This document shows positions 8,144 through 15,336 of a stretch of 25,205 nt of DNA, in pieces; position 1 is the stretch's first letter; the number at the start of each line of letters is the position of its first letter. Both the position numbers and the translations under genes were made by a program. Location: positions 1 to 25,205 of IMG/VR virus record IMGVR_UViG_3300024259_000146; one strand, written 5' to 3'. Source of the stretch: a virus. The notes under the pieces were generated by a model. The model was given only the letters and a program-made list of their open reading frames with translations, was not told the DNA's origin and did no database searches.

Positions 8144-8497
8144 ATGAAATTTACTTCCCGTATAAAAGGATTGAAAGTTTATCACGCAAAGAGAAAAGCA
8201 TTACTCTCGTTTATTGATGGTGTTTACGAAACTGACGATCAGGCAGAAATCGCTTTGCTCTCAGTGGTAAAGGATGTTGAAACTGATAGCATGGATGGTG
8301 TGCCGCACTTAGAAGATGAAAACATAGAGCCTGTAGAGGAAGTTGATCTCGCAACCGAAGAAGAACTAAGCGAAATGAGCCTTGCACAGCTAAGAAATTA
8401 TGCAAAGAAAATGCGCTATGAAATCCATAGCAAGGCACGCTCAGCGGTAGATTATCGGGCTGCTGTATTAGAGGCTCAGACAAGCGAGGAAGAATGA
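8144..8497 (+). CDS. Head-region hypothetical protein with HeH/SAP-like C-terminus
   Basis: This 117-aa protein has a basic N-terminal beta-rich part (residues 1-45), an acidic linker rich in Glu/Asp (about 46-75) and a C-terminal helical unit MSLAQLRNYAKKMRYEIHSKARSAVDY. That last unit resembles the helix-extension-helix or Rho-N-like motifs often found in small head proteins located between the capsid and the connector genes. AAGGAG lies 12-17 bases before ATG 8144. The stop overlaps the next ATG (ATGA). It may bind DNA or a connector ring, but the function is not known from sequence. Confidence 0.6.
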   Translation: MKFTSRIKGLKVYHAKRKALLSFIDGVYETDDQAEIALLSVVKDVETDSMDGVPHLEDENIEPVEEVDLATEEELSEMSLAQLRNYAKKMRYEIHSKARSAVDYRAAVLEAQTSEEE

Positions 8498-8802
8498 CAC
8501 CACTCTCTAAAATTCAGGAAAGTTTAGCCTTACTAGAAACATTTTACAACGGTCAAGAGACCGTTGATTCCGCTGGTACTGCACAAACTATTGCAGCCTC
8601 CCAGGAATTACAAAAGGGAGTATTGGTCAAGGCTCTTGCTGGAAATACAGGTATTGTCTATGTCGGTGATGCCGACGTATCATCCTCGAATGGCTTTGAG
8701 TTATCAGCAAAAGAAGAGGTATTTATCCCCGTTGATAATTTAGTAAGCGTTTATGTTGATGCGGCAACCAACGATGATGGCGTTAGTTTTATAGGTGGTT
8801 AG
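8494..8802 (+). CDS. Small virion-associated beta protein (hypothetical)
   Basis: This 102-aa protein overlaps the previous gene by ATGA. After a short helix it shows the pattern AQTIAASQELQKGVLVKALAGNTGIVYVGD, then SSNGFELSAKEEVFIPVDNLVSVYVDA, which reads as an all-beta sandwich. Such short beta proteins often lie among tail-tip, head-fibre or capsid-decoration genes in siphophages, and the 'KGVxVKAL..NTGxVYVG' style is one I associate with phage structural proteins. Its place between capsid and connector genes suggests a head fibre or decoration role, but this is inference. No enzyme motif is visible. Confidence 0.6.
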   Translation: MTPLSKIQESLALLETFYNGQETVDSAGTAQTIAASQELQKGVLVKALAGNTGIVYVGDADVSSSNGFELSAKEEVFIPVDNLVSVYVDAATNDDGVSFIGG

Positions 8803-8804
8803 CG

Positions 8805-9332
8805 GTGACAATTACCGTTGGAACTGACACCTATATAAGCATAGCGGACGCAGATACCTTTGTCGCAGCAAACTACCTAACAACGGAGGCAAAATATATC
8901 GCTTGGGATGCTCTAGCAGATGCAGCAAAAGAGATATATCTAAAAAGGGCAACTAAGGCAATTGAGGCTATCCCTGTCCCAGGTCTAAAATACGATACTG
9001 ATCAGGCTCTAAACTTCCCCAGGGAAACAACCGCCTTTGTACCTGTCAGGCGATATGAGTATGATTATTTTTACGCTTCATCTGGGGAGGTTCCCCAGGC
9101 TGTTATAGATGCTGAGGTCGAAGAGGCTCTTGAAGCTGCTAGCCCCTCAACAGACACAACTAAGTTTGAAGCCAACAACTCGAACTTAAAATCCTTTTCT
9201 ATCAGCAAATTATCAGAGACCTACAAGGACAATGCAGCATCGAAAAACAGCGGAACGGCTATGCACCTAAAATCAATCAATGCACAGACTATTATGTCTC
9301 GCTATGTAGCCGGTGGCTTCGCGGTACGCTAA
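8805..9332 (+). CDS. Head-tail adaptor (DnaT-like/gp6-type connector)
   Basis: This 175-aa protein starts at GTG 8805, two bases after the previous stop. Its start TVGTDTYISIADADTFVAANYL and the helical stretch WDALADAAKEIYLKRATKAIEAI, ending in LNFPRE, are typical of the phage protein group annotated as 'DnaT-like ssDNA-binding' or head-tail connector gp6/gp15-like. In structures of relatives this fold forms the ring under the portal. The C-terminal half (about 115-175) is Ser/Asn-rich and ends IMSRYVAGGFAVR, common in this group. Context, between capsid and head-closure genes, favours adaptor over DNA binding. Confidence 0.78.
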   Translation: MTITVGTDTYISIADADTFVAANYLTTEAKYIAWDALADAAKEIYLKRATKAIEAIPVPGLKYDTDQALNFPRETTAFVPVRRYEYDYFYASSGEVPQAVIDAEVEEALEAASPSTDTTKFEANNSNLKSFSISKLSETYKDNAASKNSGTAMHLKSINAQTIMSRYVAGGFAVR

Positions 9333-9339
9333 AAATATC

Positions 9340-9741
9340 ATGTATACACCTGACACTATAACTATTTACAATAAAACGATTGAGAGCAATACAGAGGCTT
9401 ATTATCGCACAGTCGTTTCTGACGTATATTGGGAGAGTACCGTAGGTGCAAGCCGAAGAGCATCTGGAGATGCAGCAGAGGACAAAGCCTTTGTTGCAAT
9501 CCCCCTGGACGCTGAGAACTATATCGCACCTGTAGATTGGGAAGCACTAGCCGACCACTCTACAAACTGGACTTTGAAACCAGGAGATTATATCGTCAAG
9601 AACTCAGTAGCAGACGAGATCACAGCATTATTTACGATTTCAGACCTTCGAAAAAAATACGATGATGTCCGAAGGATCACATCTGTTGACCCTCTCCCAG
9701 GTAGATCAACAGTCGGACACTTCGAGGTGTCGGCTAAATGA
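9340..9741 (+). CDS. Head-closure / minor capsid protein 1-like
   Basis: I choose ATG 9340 (MYTPDTITIYNK, 133 aa) rather than an upstream in-frame GTG at 9313, because ATG 9340 lies just 7 bases after the previous stop and the GTG would lie inside the previous gene. The protein is beta-rich, with PGDYIVKN and a C-terminal DDVRRITSVDPL segment, which fits a head-closure (stopper) protein. It occupies the usual first position of the minor capsid 1-2-3 set, and the next two genes match Minor_capsid_2 and Minor_capsid_3. The stop overlaps the next ATG by ATGA. Confidence 0.68.
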   Translation: MYTPDTITIYNKTIESNTEAYYRTVVSDVYWESTVGASRRASGDAAEDKAFVAIPLDAENYIAPVDWEALADHSTNWTLKPGDYIVKNSVADEITALFTISDLRKKYDDVRRITSVDPLPGRSTVGHFEVSAK

Positions 9742-10163
9742 CACCGCCCATTATAAAAACGCCGAGAGGTAAAGTCGTCACCAATAAGAACGGGAAAGCC
9801 GAACTCGTTTGGAATACATCAAATTTCACTGGCGGCGGTAGTGGCAACACAAACAAAAACACATGGCAAGGTCGGTTTACGTCTGCGCAAATGTTTGTCG
9901 ATAGCGAGGTGCTGAGACTATCAGAACGCTATACACCGCTTCTAACAGGCACGTTAATAAAGTCAGGCATATTGGGTACGAAAATCGGTAGCGGTCTCGT
10001 AGAATGGATTGCGCCTTACGCGCGCTGGCAATATTATTCGCCCCGCTCTCCAGGCAGTACAACGGGCGCACTAAGAGGCCCGTTCTGGTTTGAAAGAATG
10101 AAGCAGGCATTCGGTAGAAAGATCATTGCGGGTGCCAAGAGAATTGCAGGAAAAGGAAAATGA
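9738..10163 (+). CDS. Minor capsid protein (Minor_capsid_2 family)
   Basis: This 141-aa protein shows the family's core: RFTSAQMFVDSEVLRLSERY, then TPLLTGTLIKSGI, GSGLVEWIAPYARWQYY and RGPFWFERMKQAF (residues about 40-125). In relatives this is a head-tail joining or tail-completion protein of the HK97 gp10 type. The N-terminal 30 residues (with VVTNKNGKAELVWNTS) are shorter and less conserved. It is linked by ATGA overlaps to the genes on both sides. The C-terminus is basic (KIIAGAKRIAGKGK). Confidence 0.85.
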   Translation: MTPPIIKTPRGKVVTNKNGKAELVWNTSNFTGGGSGNTNKNTWQGRFTSAQMFVDSEVLRLSERYTPLLTGTLIKSGILGTKIGSGLVEWIAPYARWQYYSPRSPGSTTGALRGPFWFERMKQAFGRKIIAGAKRIAGKGK

Positions 10164-10585
10164 GCGTATTATCTTCAATAAAAACTTACCTTTTAGCCTA
10201 CATCCAGAGCGTAGATGCAGACGCACCCCTTTGGGTTAATTATCTCAGGGATGAGCCTGTAGACTATTCGATTGTCCCTTTAGGCGGTAGCCGAAAGGTC
10301 ACGGAATGGATTAGCGGTAATTCGGGAGAGCGTGAATTTTTGTTCGCTTTTCAGTCTGCCAGGTTTACCGCTGACGAAGCGGAAAGAGTTGGCAGCATAG
10401 AATTTTTTGAAACCCTAGCTGATTGGCTTGACACCCAAAGCGAGACAGACACCTTGCCAAGCATGGGTGCAGGTCTGACACCTTTCAAAATAGAAGCCCT
10501 TGAATTCGGCTATCTTTTCGAGCAGGGTACAAGCGATACGGGCGTTTACCAGATACAATGTCGCCTAGAATATGAGAAGGCTTAA
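10160..10585 (+). CDS. Tail completion protein (Minor_capsid_3 family)
   Basis: This 141-aa protein has the pattern of Minor_capsid_3: an N-terminal helix, then LWVNYLRDEPVDYSIVPLGG, the WISGNSGEREFLFAFQSARF strand pair, a helix FFETLADWLDTQ, and a final strand YQIQCRLEYEKA. In Gram-positive siphophages this is the tail terminator-like protein that caps the tail tube and joins it to the head. It follows Minor_capsid_2 by an ATGA overlap. The next gene is not the expected major tail protein but an inserted MptE-like gene. Confidence 0.83.
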   Translation: MSVLSSIKTYLLAYIQSVDADAPLWVNYLRDEPVDYSIVPLGGSRKVTEWISGNSGEREFLFAFQSARFTADEAERVGSIEFFETLADWLDTQSETDTLPSMGAGLTPFKIEALEFGYLFEQGTSDTGVYQIQCRLEYEKA

Positions 10586-10589
10586 ATAT

Positions 10590-11279
10590 ATGACTATTTC
10601 TAAATTTAGAGACATTCACAAAGGGAAAACCATTTTGCTGGTCGGTAACGGGTCAAACCTGAGCCTCACGCCTCCAGAGAATTTTGACTTTCCTACTATC
10701 GGGATGAACACAATCCACCTGTACGAGGGTTGGTCTCCAGATTACTTTGTCACAGTAGATCGGCGCGTCATGCGAGAATTTGGCGAAGCCATCGAAAAGA
10801 AGTTCAGAGATATTCCGAAGTTCGTACCTGCACCCAGGCTTAACCAATGGCATGGCGAAAACTTCTATCGCTTCAAAAATGCGAACACGGGTTTTCTATG
10901 GCCAAAAAACAGGCGCAGTCTTTGGCAAGATGATATTGAAAACGAAGCCATTATTTACGGAAACGTAATGCACGTGGCTATAAAACTCGCGTATTATATG
11001 GGCGCCAAGAAAATCATTATTATCGGTATGGAACACGAGCCCCATAGATCAAACGCCAAATTTTGGGGCGAAGATAAAGGCATGAGCATTGACCAGCCTA
11101 CAAAGTTTTGGCAAGAGGGCTATCGCATTTTGAGCGAAGTCCTACAGTCCAAAGGCGTTGAATTATTGAATATTAGTCAGGATACATTCGTACCTGATAG
11201 TATTATCAAAACTGCAAGTTGGAAAAGGTTTATCAATAAACCTAAAAAGAAAGTAAAAAAGGAGCAAGATAATGACTGA
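10590..11279 (+). CDS. MptE/DUF115-like cargo protein inserted in the tail module
   Basis: I choose ATG 10590 (MTISKFRDIHKGKT, 229 aa) because AGAAGG lies 10-15 bases upstream, rather than ATG 10572 inside the previous gene. The Rossmann-like N-terminus KTILLVGNGSNLSL (residues 13-26), the IGMNTIHLYEGWSPDYFVTVDRR block, and the late YGNVMHVAIKLAYYMGAKKIIIIGMEH segment match the DUF115/MptE-like and sialyltransferase-like group that binds a nucleotide-linked donor. Members include pterin pyrophosphokinases and flagellin or surface-sugar transferases. The lysine-rich tail is a linker. Sitting between tail completion and major tail genes, it is cargo with no known structural role; it may modify a virion protein or a host surface sugar. 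Confidence 0.62.
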   Translation: MTISKFRDIHKGKTILLVGNGSNLSLTPPENFDFPTIGMNTIHLYEGWSPDYFVTVDRRVMREFGEAIEKKFRDIPKFVPAPRLNQWHGENFYRFKNANTGFLWPKNRRSLWQDDIENEAIIYGNVMHVAIKLAYYMGAKKIIIIGMEHEPHRSNAKFWGEDKGMSIDQPTKFWQEGYRILSEVLQSKGVELLNISQDTFVPDSIIKTASWKRFINKPKKKVKKEQDND

Positions 11280-11760
11280 AAAAAAGCGTTCAAAAGTCGC
11301 GCATTATGTAGATACCACGCCAAGCGCAACCGCTGACACCTACAAGCTGCTTGGGCTTGGGGTCTCTAGCGCACAAATGGCAATGAACCCGCAAGAAAGT
11401 ACCGAACAGTATATCCACCAAGACGTAGCGACTTCATTCGTTGATGGCTATCAGCCGAGCATGGATGTAGATCAAATCGTCTACCCCGGAGATGATCTGT
11501 TCGACTTTATTGATGCCATTCGCCAAGCCGGGCCAAGCATCGGCGTAAATGATGTGACTGAGCTTGTCGAAGTTCGTCTTTATGAAGACCCAGATACTGC
11601 TGGAACTTCCTACCCTGCAACAAAATGGGATGTACAGATTGCTATCGTAAACGCTCCAGGCGGTGACGGTGGAGGTCGCGCAAGTATCAGCTATAAGTTC
11701 GTTATCAAGGGCGAACAGACTGACGGCGATTTTAATACCAGTACGCTTGCATTTTCCTAA
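11272..11760 (+). CDS. Major tail protein
   Basis: This 162-aa protein lies directly upstream of the tail-chaperone genes, where the tail tube protein is encoded. The pattern is the usual one: a helical N-terminal lead (KRSKVAHYVDT), then beta-strands AQMAMNPQESTEQYIHQDVATSFVDGYQPSMDVDQ, a loop with PGDDLFDFIDAI, and C-terminal strands KWDVQIAIVNAPGGDGGGRASISYKFVIKGEQTDGDFN. The GDFN-type ending is common in Gram-positive siphophage tail tube proteins. AAAGGAGCAAGATA gives a strong ribosome binding site, in line with high expression. Its subunits stack as hexamer rings along the tape measure. Confidence 0.88.
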   Translation: MTEKKRSKVAHYVDTTPSATADTYKLLGLGVSSAQMAMNPQESTEQYIHQDVATSFVDGYQPSMDVDQIVYPGDDLFDFIDAIRQAGPSIGVNDVTELVEVRLYEDPDTAGTSYPATKWDVQIAIVNAPGGDGGGRASISYKFVIKGEQTDGDFNTSTLAFS

Positions 11761-11790
11761 AAAATAGACACCTAGCGAAAGGCTAAGAGA

Positions 11791-12234
11791 ATGGTAAAAA
11801 GCATTAAGATTGATAGCGGGCTTATTGAACTCGCTATCAACGATGACGAAAACAAAATTATTGCCTTCAATCCTGAGGACACAAGTTTTGCGGAGCGTTT
11901 CTATTTAGTGATAAAAGAGATACACGCTTTCGAGCAAAAACACGCAGCCCTCTTTGAAAGTAAGGAACTTGATGAGCTAGGGCTTCCCGCAAACTCAGAG
12001 GAGCGCATTGCCCTATTCAGCGAGTTTGATAGCTATATTCGCAAGAACGTCAATGATATGTTCGGAGAAAATGCAGCCGAATATGTTTTCGGCAAGACCG
12101 CAACCTTTACAAAGTTCGCCCAATTGGTCGAGGGCGTTACTCCCTACTTTTCAAAGGTGCGCAGCCAAAAAACAGAAAAATATAACAGTAGACCAAGATC
12201 AAATAAAGCATCGAGCAGAACCAAAGCAAAATAA
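11791..12234 (+). CDS. Tail assembly chaperone (gpG-like)
   Basis: This 147-aa protein sits between the major tail protein and Gp15. The N-terminus SGLIELAINDDENKIIAFNPEDTSFAERFY is a beta-rich block typical of Gram-positive phage tail assembly proteins, followed by helices and a basic, Ser/Arg/Lys-rich C-terminus. In such phages this gene plus the next (Gp15) acts as the G and T pair that coats the tape measure during assembly. Only AAGAG lies before the ATG. The stop shares one base with the Gp15 ATG (TAATG). I looked for a programmed frameshift at the C-terminus and found no convincing slippery site; the -1 frame has stops at 12183, 12189 and 12201. Confidence 0.8.
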   Translation: MVKSIKIDSGLIELAINDDENKIIAFNPEDTSFAERFYLVIKEIHAFEQKHAALFESKELDELGLPANSEERIALFSEFDSYIRKNVNDMFGENAAEYVFGKTATFTKFAQLVEGVTPYFSKVRSQKTEKYNSRPRSNKASSRTKAK

Positions 12235-12854
12235 TGAATAATATTCTTGTAGTCGATCTCCCCAAGGCATTAGAGATTGACGGGCAGGATCACAAAATTA
12301 ATACAGATTATCGGGCAAGTCTTTTAACAATTCTTGCTTTTGAGGATGACGAATTAACTCAGGAAGAAAAAGTCGGAATTATGCTCGATAATCTGTATTT
12401 TGATACAGAAACAGAAGAAAGCACCACCCCTGACAATATTATCGAAGCCATAAAAAAAGCACAATGGTTTTTGGATGGTGGCAAAGAGAGAGAAAAAAAA
12501 GAAGCTGACCGAAGACTTTATTCACTCTCTCAGGATGCAAATTTTATTTATTCAGCTTTTAAGCAAACGCACAACATCGACTTGCAAGATGTGCAGCTTC
12601 ACTGGTGGAAGTTCCTCTCGCTTATTATGGACTTGGGACAAGATACCACCTATTGCCAACTCGTAGGATTGCGGTCAAGATTTTACGATGGTAAATGCAC
12701 AGATGAAGAAAAAGAGCATATCGCCAAGATAGCTGATATATTCTACATCGACAATACGATAAACATGAGCGCAGAAGAAAAAGAAGAAGAGCGATTGTTC
12801 AGAGAAAAATACGAAGAAGCAAAAGAAGCGCAAGAGCGCAGAAGGTCTAAATAA
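12234..12854 (+). CDS. Gp15 tail assembly protein
   Basis: This 206-aa protein matches the bacteriophage Gp15 family. It opens with NILVVDLPKALEIDGQDHKINTDYRASLLTI, has the conserved middle FIYSAFKQTHNIDLQD...LHWWKFLSLIMDL, and a long charged C-terminal helix (EEKEEERLFREKYEEAKEAQERRRS). Its place between the chaperone and the tape measure is the family's usual one. It is thought to be the second tail assembly chaperone, read here by stop-start reinitiation (TAATG) instead of frameshifting. Its own stop overlaps the tape measure ATG (TAATG), so levels of the three proteins are tied together. Confidence 0.9.
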   Translation: MNNILVVDLPKALEIDGQDHKINTDYRASLLTILAFEDDELTQEEKVGIMLDNLYFDTETEESTTPDNIIEAIKKAQWFLDGGKEREKKEADRRLYSLSQDANFIYSAFKQTHNIDLQDVQLHWWKFLSLIMDLGQDTTYCQLVGLRSRFYDGKCTDEEKEHIAKIADIFYIDNTINMSAEEKEEERLFREKYEEAKEAQERRRSK

Positions 12855-14956
12855 TGGCTGGAAGATATGACGGATCTATAAGAATAGACAGCTCGATTGA
12901 TAGCAAGGGCTTTGATAAAGGCATTGCTGGCATGAGTAAATCTATAAAAGCACTAGGCGCAGCCCTCGCGATTGCTTTTTCTGTTAAAGTCATTGCGGGA
13001 TTTACAGCAGAATCGGCAAAACTAGCTGCTGAGTGGGAGAGATTAGCGTTTTCAGCGCAAGCCGTTGGACAGATAAATGGCATATCGGCAAAGAAAACAA
13101 GAGAGCTTGTACAGGAACTAAGAGAAAGTGGTATTCAATCTGACACTGCTAACAGATCATTTATTAATTTTGCAAAAGATGGGCTTGATACAAGCCTGCT
13201 ACCTGCACTTGCGGCAGGTGCTCAAGATTTGGCTACATTCGCGAATACTGGTGAAACTTCAAGCGATATGTTAGATAGGCTTACGCAGGGCATTTTAACA
13301 ATGAATTCGCTCATGCTTAGAAATGCAAAAGTGTCAGTTGATATTGAAGAGGCACAAAAGGCATACGGGGAAACTATTGGAAAAACTACCAGCCAAATGA
13401 CAATACAAGAAAAACGGCATGGTGTAATGTTAGCAGTTATGGAAAGACTAAAAAGCATAACTGGTTTATATGAACTTTCTCAAAAAACTGTTGCTGGGCA
13501 AATGGCATCCAATGTACGAGTGACAAATGATTTAAAAGACGCAATTGGATCACCATTCCAGGATGCCTTATTTAAGTTAATAAAAGCATGGAACACCATG
13601 TTAAAAGCCATGACAAGGGCAATCAGCGTAGGCGGGGCATTACGAAGCACCTTTGTAAATATCGGAGCTGTTGCTTCAATTCTTGCTGAGATCATAGCTA
13701 AATTATTTATGGCTATCGCCTCCCTCTTCGGATATGAAGCCTCTGCAGGTGGTGGCGGTGGCACAATGGAAAGCCTAGCCGATGGAGGACAGGCAGCCGC
13801 AGCAGGCCAGGACGCTTTGGCAGAAAGTACCGAGAAAGCAGGGAAAGCCGCCAAAGGCGCTCTAGCATCGTTTGATGATCTAAACGTACTCCAAAAGGAT
13901 ACCGCTGGTGCAGGGGCAGGGGCGGACGCAGGGGCTGGGCTAGACGGTCTAGTAGGAGACTATGGAGAAATTAACGTAGACGATTTTGTAAACCCGATGG
14001 ATGAGATCATAGCCAAAGCGGATGAACTGAAAGAGAAGATAGCGAATAATAAATTTTTTATTGCTTTCTCTAAGTTGTTCGAGGCAATTGGAAAAGTTTT
14101 ATCATCTGCATGGGAAGCTATTATGGTTACTTTTAAGCCCGCATGGGACTGGTTTGTTGAGAATGTTTTAGGAGATATAGACTTCGGGCAATTACTAGTG
14201 GACGCTATAGATTGGCTTACTAAAAAACTTGAAGAACTTAGTAAATGGATAGGTGAAAATAAAACTGCATTTACAATAATTTTAATCGTTCTTACTGCTG
14301 TTGCTCTTATAATGTCTGGCGTTGGAATTTCAATAGGGATTGTAATTGCTGTTATAGCAGCGCTTATTTTTATTTTAGCCAATGCAGGAAAGGCTTGGGA
14401 AATAATGAAAAGCCTTGCTGTTTTGGCGTGGAACATTATTGCTAAATTGTGGGGAAAAGCAAAAGAATGGTTTAAGTCTCATGTAACTGACCCAATAAAA
14501 GATGCTTTTAAATCATCCTTTGAAACTATCGAAAGTATTGTAAAGGGCGTTATAAATAAAGTGATAGATTTTATGAATACCATGATTGACGGTATTGTTA
14601 GCGGGATAAATACAATTATAGGGGCAGCAAACACAGTCAGTTCAATTCTTCCAGGTTCGCCGTCTATTGGTTATATTTCAGCCACAAAAATTCCCTATCT
14701 TGCAACAGGCGCGGTCATCCCCCCAAATGCACAATTCGCAGCCATTCTCGGAGATCAAAAGAGTGGGCGCAATCTGGAAGCCCCTGAAAACCTTATTCGC
14801 CAAATCGTCAGAGAAGAAAGCGGAGGGGGAGGCGAACAGAAAATAACGATTGAGTTTAGTGGATCTATGGCAGAACTAGTTCGTATGCTGAACCCAGAGA
14901 TTAAAAAGGATAACGCTCGAATAGGGAAAACCCTTATCAGCGGAGCGATAGCATGA
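12854..14956 (+). CDS. Tail tape measure protein
   Basis: This 700-aa protein has the features of a siphophage tape measure. The N-terminus GSIRIDSSIDSKGFDKGIAGMSKSIKALG is the typical opening. The middle is helical and has an Ala/Gly/Asp-rich linker near residues 295-380. Two membrane-like segments lie at about residues 470-512 (FTIILIVLTAVALIMSGVGI, then IGIVIAVIAALIFILANAG) and would be used for DNA entry. The C-terminus IPYLATGAVIPPN...LGDQKSGRNLEAPENLI is the conserved tape measure end in Gram-positive phages. At about 0.15 nm per residue the tail would be near 105 nm, which is an estimate. No peptidoglycan hydrolase domain is visible. Confidence 0.93.
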   Translation: MAGRYDGSIRIDSSIDSKGFDKGIAGMSKSIKALGAALAIAFSVKVIAGFTAESAKLAAEWERLAFSAQAVGQINGISAKKTRELVQELRESGIQSDTANRSFINFAKDGLDTSLLPALAAGAQDLATFANTGETSSDMLDRLTQGILTMNSLMLRNAKVSVDIEEAQKAYGETIGKTTSQMTIQEKRHGVMLAVMERLKSITGLYELSQKTVAGQMASNVRVTNDLKDAIGSPFQDALFKLIKAWNTMLKAMTRAISVGGALRSTFVNIGAVASILAEIIAKLFMAIASLFGYEASAGGGGGTMESLADGGQAAAAGQDALAESTEKAGKAAKGALASFDDLNVLQKDTAGAGAGADAGAGLDGLVGDYGEINVDDFVNPMDEIIAKADELKEKIANNKFFIAFSKLFEAIGKVLSSAWEAIMVTFKPAWDWFVENVLGDIDFGQLLVDAIDWLTKKLEELSKWIGENKTAFTIILIVLTAVALIMSGVGISIGIVIAVIAALIFILANAGKAWEIMKSLAVLAWNIIAKLWGKAKEWFKSHVTDPIKDAFKSSFETIESIVKGVINKVIDFMNTMIDGIVSGINTIIGAANTVSSILPGSPSIGYISATKIPYLATGAVIPPNAQFAAILGDQKSGRNLEAPENLIRQIVREESGGGGEQKITIEFSGSMAELVRMLNPEIKKDNARIGKTLISGAIA

Positions 14957-15336
14957 ATTTAACTATTGATAGCATCGATTACAACGTCCCTCTAATAGTA
15001 ATGTCTCGGACAGGTGAAATCCTTTTCAAGTACGCAGAGCGTACCGAAGACGGCGTTTTACACGCCGAAGCTATCGGGACTTATTACAACTTCAAGGTTG
15101 AATGCGGACAGTCTCTAAATAACGAAGCGGACTATACCGCCCTATGGTTAAAGATCACAGACCCAGACCACGAACACACGATGGTATTGCCTGATGGAAC
15201 GAGCGGTACAAAAACCGTAAACGTCTACTTTTCAGCCCAAAGAGATGAAGTAAAAAAATGGAAAATCGGCACACAAAATCTGTATCGCGCTATGTCCTTT
15301 TCAATTATCAGCATTGAGCCAGCGAGGACACCATGA
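14953..15336 (+). CDS. Distal tail / tail-tip protein
   Basis: This 127-aa protein overlaps the tape measure by ATGA and is in turn followed with the same overlap by the tail hub gene. It is all beta, with LTIDSIDYNVPLIVMSRTGEILFKYAERTEDGVLHAEAIG at the N-terminus and YRAMSFSIISIEPARTP at the end. The 'ERTEDGxLxxExIG' block is common in small tail proteins downstream of the tape measure in Clostridium-like phages. It most likely forms part of the tail tip ring to which the hub attaches. It is shorter than classical Dit proteins (about 250 aa), so a minimal Dit core is an inference. Confidence 0.72.
   Translation: MNLTIDSIDYNVPLIVMSRTGEILFKYAERTEDGVLHAEAIGTYYNFKVECGQSLNNEADYTALWLKITDPDHEHTMVLPDGTSGTKTVNVYFSAQRDEVKKWKIGTQNLYRAMSFSIISIEPARTP

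Noticed and set aside
12161-12234. Programmed -1 frameshift from tail chaperone into Gp15
   Set aside because: CAAAAAAC at 12166-12173 is not aligned with the codon frame needed for X XXY YYZ slipping, and the -1 frame has stops at 12183, 12189 and 12201. TAATG reinitiation explains the coupling.
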